NCBI GenBank assembly: GCA_017456465.1
Contig: JAFTJJ010000079.1
Location: forward strand, 1-5,615
Direction of reading: 5' to 3'
DNA length: 5,615 nucleotides
Origin: Clostridia bacterium
Lineage (GTDB): Bacteria > Bacillota > Clostridia > Christensenellales > UBA1242
Positions 1 to 5,285 of the stretch are shown here, piece by piece. Position 1 is the stretch's first letter. Each line of letters opens with the position of its first letter. The notes under the pieces are model-generated. The model was given only the letters and a program-made list of their open reading frames with translations. It searched no databases and was not told the origin of the DNA. The translations under genes were made by a program, and so were the position numbers.

Positions 1-800
1 AGAGAGTTCGAACAGTTTGGGACAAGGATAAAGAAGACTGGTGGTTTTGTTTGGTTGATATTGTTGAAATATTAACTGACAGTCAGGATCCAACACAGTA
101 TTTGAAAAGATTGAGAAGTAGAGACGATGACTTGGCATTTTACATAGGTACAAATTGTACCCAGGTAGAAATGGTAAACTTTGACGGGAAAAGAAGAAAA
201 GTTTTGGCGGGAACCACAAAAGATGTACTTCGTCTTGTGCAATCGATTCCAAGCAAAAAAGCTGAACCTTTTAAGCTTTGGCTTGCTGAAGTGGGCTCAG
301 AAAGACTTGAAGAAATTGCAGACCCTGAAAAAGCAATTCTCAGGGGTGCTGATTTTTACAGAGCAAAAGGCTACACTGAAGGCTGGATTAATCAAAGGCT
401 TCAGACCATTGAAATGAGAAAAGAGCTCACTGACGAATGGAAAGATAGAGGGATCACAAAAGAAAAGGAGTATGCCATTCTTACAAACGAGATGACCAAA
501 GCTTGGAGTGGGAAAACCGTTGCTGAGTATAAGGAATTCAAAGGTCTCAAAAAAGAAAATCTAAGAGACAACATGACAAACATTGAACTTGTTCTTAATA
601 TGCTTGCTGAAGTTACAACAACGGCCATGTCAAAATCTGCAAAGCCTGACACTTTTGAAAAAAGCAAAAAGATTGCAAAAGATGGTGGAACTGTTGCAAA
701 AAATGCAAGGGAAGATATTGAAAGCAGAATTGGGGAAACTGTTATTTCACCGTTGAATGCAAAATACAAAAAATTGTTGGAGCAAAGGGATGGTGAATAG
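1..800 (+). CDS. BRO-N / DinD-like DNA-binding protein, 5' end missing
   Basis: The reading frame is open from base 3 to the TAG at 798-800 (265 visible codons), so the true start lies before the window. A TTG at 51 is not the start, because typical Bro-N residues (RTVWDKDKEDWWF, then LVDIVEIL) run straight through it. The first ~110 codons match the Bro-N fold: the D-x-x-DWWF opening, the LRSRDDDL segment, and LWLAEVGSERLEEIADPE at the domain end. The rest (bases ~340-790) is the helical C-terminal domain seen on chromosomal BRO/DinD proteins, with YTEGWINQRLQ, LRDNMTNIEL-LNMLAEVTTT, and GGTVAKNAREDIE followed by the conserved VISPLNAKY. Bro-N proteins bind DNA and are often called phage antirepressors; E. 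coli DinD is SOS-induced and restrains RecA. Which role applies here cannot be told. No phage genes are visible nearby, so a resident chromosomal regulator is plausible. Confidence 0.85.
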   Translation, partial: RVRTVWDKDKEDWWFCLVDIVEILTDSQDPTQYLKRLRSRDDDLAFYIGTNCTQVEMVNFDGKRRKVLAGTTKDVLRLVQSIPSKKAEPFKLWLAEVGSERLEEIADPEKAILRGADFYRAKGYTEGWINQRLQTIEMRKELTDEWKDRGITKEKEYAILTNEMTKAWSGKTVAEYKEFKGLKKENLRDNMTNIELVLNMLAEVTTTAMSKSAKPDTFEKSKKIAKDGGTVAKNAREDIESRIGETVISPLNAKYKKLLEQRDGE

Positions 801-803
801 CAA

Positions 804-1646
804 ATGAGCAATCAAAAGCAAAAAAAGAGAAAAAAATCATACTTTGCGGGAGAGTGTGCAATTGTGACGGGTGCGTCATCTGGGATTGGCAAAGAAATTT
901 CAAGAATTCTTGTTCGGGACTTTGGCATGATGGTGTTTGGAGTGTCAAGAAATTTGGAAAAGCTTGAAAGAATCAAAGCCGAGATTGAGTCCGAAAATCC
1001 ATTTGGTGGATCTTTTGTGCCATATGCTCTTGACGTGACTGACATTGAAAGCATTTTTGATTTGAGGTCACACATCAACACTCACTGTTTGAATTTGAGG
1101 CTTGTGATTTCAAATGCTGGGCAGATGCTTCCCATCACGGAGTTTTCGAGAGAGAATGAAGTGCAAGAAAAGGGCATGACCAACACCAACCTGATTGGTG
1201 CGATGAACATGGCGCGAGTGTTCATTCCAGACTTGAGGCATTCTCCAGTCAAAGTTGGATTTGTGTTTGTGGGATCGATTGCGGGGATTGTGCCTGTGCC
1301 TGGGTGTGCCGCGTACTCAGCAAGCAAGGCAGGAGTCAAAAACTTTGCCGAAAGTGTGATTGCTGAAAACAAAAAGCGCAAGCTTTACATCGGGCACATG
1401 ATGCCTGGAATGACAAACACCAATCTTTTTGCAAAAAGCGGGCAGGACTTGCCTGACTGGGTGAGAAAATACATGACAAGCGCGTCCAAAATGGCTGAGA
1501 TGATTGTGAACAAGGCTCGAAAGCGAAAAAAGAGGTGTGTGCTTGGGGCTGATGCGAAAATTATGCGAATGTGTTATCGATTGAACCCAAGTGGTTTTCC
1601 AAGACTCATGAGAAGGGTTCTTGAAAAAGCGGGCATTTATCATTGA
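804..1646 (+). CDS. short-chain dehydrogenase/reductase (SDR), classical type
   Basis: This 280-residue protein has a complete classical SDR signature. The dinucleotide-binding TGASSGIG is at residues 22-29, an Asp-Val that contacts adenine is at 77-78, and NAG is at 104-106. The catalytic tetrad is Asn129, Ser158 (in GSIAG), Tyr171 and Lys175 (YSASK), and the Pro-Gly loop after beta-6 is PGMTNT at 201-206. Arg49 after beta-2 favours NADPH over NADH (inference). Length is slightly above the usual ~250, because of a basic N-terminal tail (KQKKRKKS) and a C-terminal extension with a basic patch (KARKRKKR, 237-244) followed by GADAKIMRMCYRLNP. That ending is shared with SDRs acting on lipid-like or hydrophobic substrates, but the substrate is not identifiable. 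ATG804 lies 3 bases after the BRO stop, with GGTGA at 792-796 as ribosome binding site inside the upstream gene, so the two are probably co-transcribed and translationally linked. Confidence 0.9.
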   Translation: MSNQKQKKRKKSYFAGECAIVTGASSGIGKEISRILVRDFGMMVFGVSRNLEKLERIKAEIESENPFGGSFVPYALDVTDIESIFDLRSHINTHCLNLRLVISNAGQMLPITEFSRENEVQEKGMTNTNLIGAMNMARVFIPDLRHSPVKVGFVFVGSIAGIVPVPGCAAYSASKAGVKNFAESVIAENKKRKLYIGHMMPGMTNTNLFAKSGQDLPDWVRKYMTSASKMAEMIVNKARKRKKRCVLGADAKIMRMCYRLNPSGFPRLMRRVLEKAGIYH

Positions 1647-1671
1647 CAACAACACATTTGGAGTTTAAAAT
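1643..1671 (+). promoter_or_regulatory. sigma70-type promoter for cysS
   Basis: A perfect -35 TTGACA (1643-1648) is separated by exactly 17 bases from the -10 TAAAAT (1666-1671), five of six to consensus. The -35 box overlaps the TGA stop of the dehydrogenase gene. Transcription would start near 1678, leaving a leader of only about 32 bases. That leader is too short for the T-box riboswitch that often controls cysS in Bacillota, and no T-box sequence is seen. No terminator lies between the dehydrogenase and cysS, so read-through could add to expression. Confidence 0.75.
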
Positions 1672-1709
1672 AAAGATCGTAATATAAATTCAAGATGAGG
1701 CGATAAGTT

Positions 1710-3137
1710 ATGAAATTATACAATTCAGAAACAAGAAGAGTTGAGGAATTTGTTCCGTACAATCCAAGTGAGGTGACGATGTACACATGTGGGCCAACGG
1801 TTTATCATTTTGCACACATTGGAAACCTCAGGACTTACATCATGGAAGATGTTCTTGAGAAGAGTCTTCGTTTTTTGGGGTTCAATGTGAAGCGTGCAAT
1901 GAACATCACCGATGTTGGGCATCTTTCTGGGGACAGTGACGATGGTGAGGACAAAATGGTGAAGTCTGCAACAAGTCAAAACAAGAGTGTGATGGAGATT
2001 GCGGATTTTTATACGCGTGCGTTCAAGGCTGACTGTGACAAGTTGAACATCAAGTGGCCTGAAATTGTGATTCCTGCAACAAGTGAAGTTGAAAGTTACA
2101 TCAAGATGATTGAAGTTTTGCTTGAAAAAGGTTTTGCCTATGCAAGTGGTGGAAACATTTATTTTGACACTTCAAAGCTTGGTGAATATTACCGTTTTGG
2201 AAAATTATCTGCTGACGAGCTGATGGTGGGTGTTCGTGACAGTGTTGCGGGTGACGACGCAAAGAAGAACAAAGCCGACTTTGTTTTGTGGTTCACAAAA
2301 TCAAAGTTTGAAAACCATGCGCTCATTTGGGATTCGCCTTGGGGAAAAGGATACCCAGGTTGGCACATCGAGTGTTCGGGGATTTCACTCAAGTATCTTG
2401 GCGAGCATCTTGACATTCACTGTGGCGGGGTTGACAACAAGTTCCCTCATCACACAAACGAGATTGCGCAGACTGAAGCTTGTGTTGGGCACAAGTGGTG
2501 CTCTTTCTGGTTTCACTCAGAGCATCTTAACGACAAGTCTGGCAAGATGAGCAAGTCAAAGGGTGAGTTTTTGACTCTTTCAGTGCTTGAGAAAAATGGG
2601 TATCATCCAATGATGTACAGAATGTTCTGTTTGCTTTCGCATTATCGAAACCAGCTGGTTTACACCAAGGAAGGCATGGACAGTGCGGCGGCGGCTTATG
2701 CAAAGCTTGTGAAGAAGCTCAGCACTCTTGGAGGTGGTGAGGTTGTCGATTTTGAAATTTTTGAAAAGTTCAACAAGAAATTCAAAGATGCGCTCTCGAA
2801 TGATCTCAACACTTCACTTGCGCTCACATGTGTTTATGACGTGTTGAAAGCCGACACAAACGACTCAACAAAGATTGCGCTGATTGCATCTTTTGATGAG
2901 GTGTTGTCACTTTCACTTGTTTCTGCAATGGACGGTTCGCATGAACTTTTGCAAGAGACTGAAACTGAGATTTCTTCTGAAATGAAGGCTTGGATTGAGG
3001 AAAAAATTGCGGCAAGAGCTGAGGCGAAGAAAGCAAAGGATTATGCAGCAGCAGACGCGATCAGGGCAGAGCTTCTTTCTCGTGGTGTGGAGATCAAGGA
3101 CACTCGTGATGGCGTGGAGTACAAAATTATAAAATAA
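1710..3137 (+). CDS. cysS: cysteine--tRNA ligase (CysRS)
   Basis: Class Ia aminoacyl-tRNA synthetase that charges tRNA-Cys with cysteine in the cytoplasm, using ATP. The 475 residues are close to the usual ~460-470. The expected motifs appear in order: TCGPTVY with zinc ligand Cys27, HIGN at 36-39 (HIGH motif), Asn-Ile-Thr-Asp-Val-Gly-His of the Rossmann core, GWHIECSG with zinc ligand Cys222, and HCGGVDNKFPHHTNE at 237-251 with His247 and Glu251 completing the zinc site. KMSKS is at 279-283. A DALR-type helical region follows, and the C-terminal YAAADAIRAELLSRG helix with the typical end DTRDGVEYKII contacts tRNA. ATG1710 is preceded by GAGG at 1697-1700, nine bases upstream, and the N-terminus MKLYNSETR is typical. 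It has its own promoter and looks fully functional. The 43-residue membrane protein follows 39 bases after the stop. Confidence 0.98.
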   Translation: MKLYNSETRRVEEFVPYNPSEVTMYTCGPTVYHFAHIGNLRTYIMEDVLEKSLRFLGFNVKRAMNITDVGHLSGDSDDGEDKMVKSATSQNKSVMEIADFYTRAFKADCDKLNIKWPEIVIPATSEVESYIKMIEVLLEKGFAYASGGNIYFDTSKLGEYYRFGKLSADELMVGVRDSVAGDDAKKNKADFVLWFTKSKFENHALIWDSPWGKGYPGWHIECSGISLKYLGEHLDIHCGGVDNKFPHHTNEIAQTEACVGHKWCSFWFHSEHLNDKSGKMSKSKGEFLTLSVLEKNGYHPMMYRMFCLLSHYRNQLVYTKEGMDSAAAAYAKLVKKLSTLGGGEVVDFEIFEKFNKKFKDALSNDLNTSLALTCVYDVLKADTNDSTKIALIASFDEVLSLSLVSAMDGSHELLQETETEISSEMKAWIEEKIAARAEAKKAKDYAAADAIRAELLSRGVEIKDTRDGVEYKIIK

Positions 3138-3163
3138 AATTCCAATCAAACAGTTGCGCGTGT

Positions 3164-3171
3164 GGTGGAGG
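3164..3171 (+). promoter_or_regulatory. ribosome binding site of the small membrane protein
   Basis: GGTGGAGG contains a full GGAGG core ending five bases before ATG3177. It is the main support that the short frame behind cysS is translated. Confidence 0.7.
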
Positions 3172-3176
3172 CAAAC

Positions 3177-3308
3177 ATGCTGATCACAAATCCTGCAATG
3201 TTGTTTTTGTTGGTGGTGGTTCTTGCGATTGTTGACAAGGTGTTGATTTCGTATGTCTGTGCAAAAAGAAAAGCACGCTTGCAAGAAATGCAGCAAAAAG
3301 AGGTTTGA
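3177..3308 (+). CDS. 43-residue predicted single-pass membrane protein
   Basis: A short frame starts at ATG3177 and ends at TGA 3306-3308, giving 43 residues. It begins MLITNPAMLFLLVVVLAIVD. Residues ~7-27 form one hydrophobic segment (PAMLFLLVVVLAIV, then VLISYVC), interrupted by an Asp20-Lys21 pair. A basic amphipathic tail follows (AKRKARLQEMQQKEV, 29-43). By the positive-inside rule the N-terminus would face outside and the tail the cytoplasm. It has a strong ribosome binding site with good spacing and lies 39 bases after cysS with no terminator between, so it is probably transcribed from the cysS promoter; the terminator at 3448 would end the message. I recognise no family and assign no function. 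The combination of a near-perfect Shine-Dalgarno and clean membrane topology makes it more likely real than chance, but the length is short. Confidence 0.6.
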   Translation: MLITNPAMLFLLVVVLAIVDKVLISYVCAKRKARLQEMQQKEV

Positions 3309-3447
3309 TTTTGTTTGGGGGGCAAAACGTGACAGCAGTTTAACACAAGGAAAGAGCCAAATTCAATTTTTCATGACTGGCTGAAATGAACAAATTTGAT
3401 GATTGTGATTTTGAAAAACAAAAAAATTATTATGTTTTTAACAAATA
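3309..3447. other. AT-rich non-coding spacer before the terminator
   Basis: This is the 3' untranslated region between the small membrane protein and the bidirectional terminator. A 20-codon frame (3386-3448) exists but has no ribosome binding site, and I see no other structure. Confidence 0.5.
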
Positions 3448-3490
3448 AAAACAGCACCCAAGGGTAAATGTCTTGGGTGCTGTTTTGTTT
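3448..3490. terminator. bidirectional intrinsic terminator
   Basis: A perfect 15-bp stem pairs 3448-3462 (AAAACAGCACCCAAG) with 3472-3486 around a 9-base loop (3463-3471). The GC-containing core CAGCACCCAAG/CTTGGGTGCTG is 11 bp. The right side continues TTTTGTTTTT. The left side is A-rich, which gives a T tract when read on the minus strand. It sits between the plus-strand cysS/small-protein unit and the converging minus-strand DUF11 gene, so one hairpin can stop both transcripts. Confidence 0.9.
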
Positions 3491-3539
3491 TTGTGTGTTA
3501 AAGCAAAAAGTTTTTTGCTTTGTTTTGCAAAATGTGTTT

Positions 3540-4388
3540 TTATGCTTCTGTGAATCTTCCAGAAAGAGTGAAGATGATGTTTTCACCTGCTGGAACAGAA
3601 ATATCAAGAGTGCTTGTGTCTGATGGAACTGTGAGGGTGTTGCCTGAAACTGAATAGTCGCCAGCATCAAGTGTTGTGGTTGTTCCTGTGCTGTCGGTGT
3701 AAGACACGCTTTCAAGCGAGAAGTTTTCAGGAAGTGAATCAGTCACCACAACATTTGTTGCAGTTGTGTTGCCTGTGTTTGTGAGGATGAGGGTGTAAGA
3801 AAAGTCCTCGCCAACAGAAACATTTGAATCAGATCCGAATTTTTGAACGCTCAAGAGAGCATAAGTTCCTTCAGTGATTGTGGCGGTGGCGCTTGCAGTC
3901 ACAGGTGTTCCATTTGCATCTCCAGACACTGTTGCGGTGTTTGTGATTTCAGTTGCAACTGTTCCAGAAATTGTGTTTGCGGTGTAAACAAACACATAGA
4001 CATCTCCAGGTGCAAGTGAGCCAACACTCAAGGTGATTGGATCAAGGTTTGTGGGTTCAACGCTCAAAAACTCACTGCCATTCAATGAATAAAGTCCGCT
4101 GCCAGTGATGTAATTCATGAGAGTTGTGGTGGTTTCACCGTCCACAAGTTCACCAAGGTTGTCTTGAATTACAACATTGTCCACAGTTACAGTTCCGGTG
4201 TTTTCAACGCGGATCACAAATGAGTGGTTGTCACCTGGGATGTAGGTGCCCCCTAGAGGTGTTTTTGAAATTTCAATGCTGGTTGCTGAAAGTACATTGG
4301 TGACAAGAAGGTTTGAGTCTGAGTCAGATGGGCTTCTTGCACCAGTGAAAGAATAAGACACATTTGCAAGGTTTGTAACTTCTGCCAT
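3540..4388 (-). CDS. two-repeat DUF11-domain protein, no visible export signal
   Basis: The minus-strand gene encodes 282 residues beginning MAEVTNLANVSYSFTG and ending FTLSGRFTEA before TAA. The frame is open for 51 more codons upstream, but ATG at 4388 has AAAGGAG seven bases before it, and the upstream codons read as non-coding, so I take this start. Two DUF11-type repeats (beta-sandwich modules of surface proteins) are visible. Repeat one spans ~33-171, with SIEISKT, IPGDNHSFVIRVENTG and NVVIQDNL, closing with EITNTATVSG. Repeat two spans ~178-282, with LLSVQKFGSD, VGEDFSYTLILTNTG, NVVVTDSLPENF, and PAGENIIFTLSGRF. There is no cysteine, very few Lys/Arg, and much Thr/Ser/Asp. No N-terminal hydrophobic segment, sortase motif or C-terminal anchor is present. 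Similar leaderless DUF11 proteins occur in Clostridia; their function is, to my knowledge, unknown. It stands alone and converges on the terminator at 3448. Confidence 0.85.
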   Translation of the reverse strand: MAEVTNLANVSYSFTGARSPSDSDSNLLVTNVLSATSIEISKTPLGGTYIPGDNHSFVIRVENTGTVTVDNVVIQDNLGELVDGETTTTLMNYITGSGLYSLNGSEFLSVEPTNLDPITLSVGSLAPGDVYVFVYTANTISGTVATEITNTATVSGDANGTPVTASATATITEGTYALLSVQKFGSDSNVSVGEDFSYTLILTNTGNTTATNVVVTDSLPENFSLESVSYTDSTGTTTTLDAGDYSVSGNTLTVPSDTSTLDISVPAGENIIFTLSGRFTEA

Positions 4389-4395
4389 TTGTTTT

Positions 4396-4402
4396 CTCCT
4401 TT
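4396..4402 (-). promoter_or_regulatory. ribosome binding site deciding the DUF11 protein start
   Basis: Read on the minus strand this is AAAGGAG, seven bases before ATG4388. The longer in-frame start at 4541 has no comparable site, so this site sets the protein length at 282 residues. Confidence 0.8.
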
Positions 4403-4417
4403 TGTAAAAATATTTTT

Positions 4418-4436
4418 GAGGGATCAAAGTTCCCTC
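4418..4436 (-). repeat. leader hairpin GAGGGA/TCCCTC
   Basis: A 6-bp perfect inverted repeat with a 7-base loop lies 15 bases upstream of the DUF11 gene's ribosome binding site. Read on the minus strand it is followed by AAAAATATTTTT. It could be a leader stem, an operator, or a weak attenuator; the sequence does not say which. Confidence 0.45.
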
Positions 4437-4477
4437 TGATGTTAGTTTATGATCAAGCAGGTTCAAGTTGTGATTGA

Positions 4478-4524
4478 TGGGAAAGATCAAACTTTCACCC
4501 AGCTGATTTTTTGATGAAAGTTTG
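4478..4524 (-). repeat. 10-bp inverted repeat and an overlapping alternative hairpin
   Basis: CAAACTTTCA (4488-4497) and TGAAAGTTTG (4515-4524) are perfect inverted copies 17 bases apart. The inner-left part of the first arm can instead pair with the other side: TGGG+AAAG (4478-4485) with CTTT+CCCA (4492-4501), leaving a 2-base bulge. The two structures exclude each other because both use 4492-4495. This is a possible operator for a dimeric repressor, or an RNA switch in the DUF11 leader. No promoter box on the minus strand could be placed with confidence. Confidence 0.4.
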
Positions 4525-4768
4525 GAGGTGAAAACGAACAATAAGAATGTATTTTTCCAAGTGGCGGACTGGGCTTTGAATTTTTGGGAAGTGTTGATTT
4601 TTTTTGAAAATGATTGAAGTGATGATGTTGTTTTTTTTGGGGGAAAACAACAGGGCGCTTTAAATGTTTGTGTGACTGAACATGATTTGCTGGGGAAAGC
4701 AAAAAGTTCACTCGGGGAAGCAAGTTTGTTTTTTTTGAGTGCTCAATGTGAAAAAATGTTGTTTTTCG
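4525..4768. other. gene-free stretch, G/T-rich on the plus strand
   Basis: No credible gene on either strand. The plus strand is poor in C and has several runs of seven to eight T. Short plus-strand frames (17-18 codons) lack ribosome binding sites. The 107-codon minus-strand frame over 4487-4810 is Lys/His/Pro-rich, overlaps the start of the DUF11 upstream region and lacks a binding site. It may contain the DUF11 promoter, which I could not place. Confidence 0.5.
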
Positions 4769-4790
4769 CCCGCGCGTGCGGGTTTTTATT
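4769..4790 (+). terminator. plus-strand intrinsic terminator without an obvious gene
   Basis: CCCGC (4769-4773), loop GCGT, GCGGG (4778-4782), then TTTTTATT. On the minus strand the stem is followed by CGAAAAAC, not a T run, so it works only for plus-strand transcripts. No plus-strand gene is visible between here and the previous terminator at 3448-3490, because the space is occupied by the minus-strand DUF11 gene and its upstream region. Confidence 0.6.
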
Positions 4791-5166
4791 TGGTATTTAT
4801 GAAAAATCATATTATCAACTTCTTTTGTAATTCAAGTTTATGTTTCTTTGCTTGTTGATGGTTATATATATTTCATCGCGCGCGCGGAAAGGCTGCGAGC
4901 AAAAGTGCAGTGTTGCTCTGCATTATGCTGCCAAGATTTTCAAAAAAGACAGCAGTAAAGTGCGACCCATATGTTATTCGTTTGCGAGAAAGTGCAAAGT
5001 GTTGGTGTTGAAAAGCAAGAAGAGCCAAAGCAACGCTTGCTTTTGTTTGCGTCATGGTCAAAGTGAACATCAAAGTTCACCAAATTGTGAAAAAGTGGGG
5101 AATGCTTTGATTTGATGAGGACTGCAATGTGTCAGTTGTGGAAAGGTCTTTGAGTGAGGTGACAGT
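4791..5166. other. gene-poor stretch with a (CG)5 tract and a doubtful Cys-rich frame
   Basis: A CGCGCGCGCG tract at 4877-4886 stands out in AT-rich surroundings. A plus-strand frame of 91 codons (4840-5115) starts MFLCLLMVIYISS but has no ribosome binding site, and its codons differ in style from cysS. The same frame continues after two consecutive TGA codons (5113-5118) with GLQCVSCGKVFE and a third TGA, which looks like one zinc-knuckle CxxCGK. It could be a decayed gene or chance. Other frames here are 17-31 codons and equally unsupported. Confidence 0.35.
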
Positions 5167-5171
5167 AAAAT

Positions 5172-5200
5172 TTGAATTTTAATTTTTCACATGATACATT
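5172..5200 (+). promoter_or_regulatory. candidate promoter of the 94-residue gene
   Basis: TTGAAT (5172-5177), 17 bases, then TACATT (5195-5200), preceded by TG at 5192-5193 as an extended -10. Each box matches consensus in four of six positions. Transcription would start near 5207, giving a leader of about 79 bases before ATG5286. The TATAAT at 5282-5287 overlaps the start codon and has no -35 at the right distance, so it is not preferred. Confidence 0.4.
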
Positions 5201-5205
5201 ATCGT

Positions 5206-5270
5206 TCAAAAGACCTAGCTTTTGTTTTTCGTGTAATAACAAAACTGTGAAAAACACTATGGACTTTTGA
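5206..5270 (+). promoter_or_regulatory. leader segment with competing pairings
   Basis: CAAAAG (5207-5212) and CTTTTG (5219-5224) form a 6-bp hairpin with a 6-base loop, followed by TTTTT, a weak terminator-like shape. The same segment TCAAAAG (5206-5212) can also pair with CTTTTGA (5264-5270), just before the ribosome binding site at 5273-5281, or with TCTTTGA (5147-5153) upstream, where AGGTCTTTGA/TCAAAAGACCT match with one bulge. TTTTTCAC (5183-5190) and GTGAAAAA (5247-5254) are another inverted pair. The region is AT-rich, so chance pairings are a real risk. Confidence 0.3.
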
Positions 5271-5285
5271 TTGGGAGGTGATATA

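Noticed and set aside
51..800. TTG51 as the start of the BRO gene
   Set aside because: The frame is open back to base 3 and encodes conserved Bro-N residues before the TTG, so the gene begins outside the window.
3146..3346. 66- and 127-codon minus-strand frames behind cysS
   Set aside because: Cys/His-rich shadow translations opposite cysS and the small membrane protein; no ribosome binding sites.
3386..3448. 20-codon frame MNKFDDCDFEKQKNYYVFNK ending at the terminator stem
   Set aside because: No Shine-Dalgarno sequence and very short; it looks like chance in AT-rich 3' untranslated DNA.
4389..4541. 51-codon N-terminal extension of the DUF11 protein
   Set aside because: No ribosome binding site at 4541. 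A clear AAAGGAG precedes ATG4388, and the extension covers the repeats and hairpins of the leader.
4403..4790. Large structured RNA (such as 6S, ROOL or GOLLD)
   Set aside because: The plus strand is C-poor and G/T-rich, with too little self-complementarity for an ornate RNA, and no recognisable motif was found.
4487..4810. 107-codon minus-strand frame
   Set aside because: Lys/His/Pro-rich low-complexity translation, no ribosome binding site, and it spans the orphan terminator and the upstream repeats.
5113..5154. TGA recoding (Gly or Trp) in this organism
   Set aside because: cysS, SDR, BRO and DUF11 genes contain no internal TGA, Trp is always TGG, and SDR and the small protein end in TGA; standard code fits.
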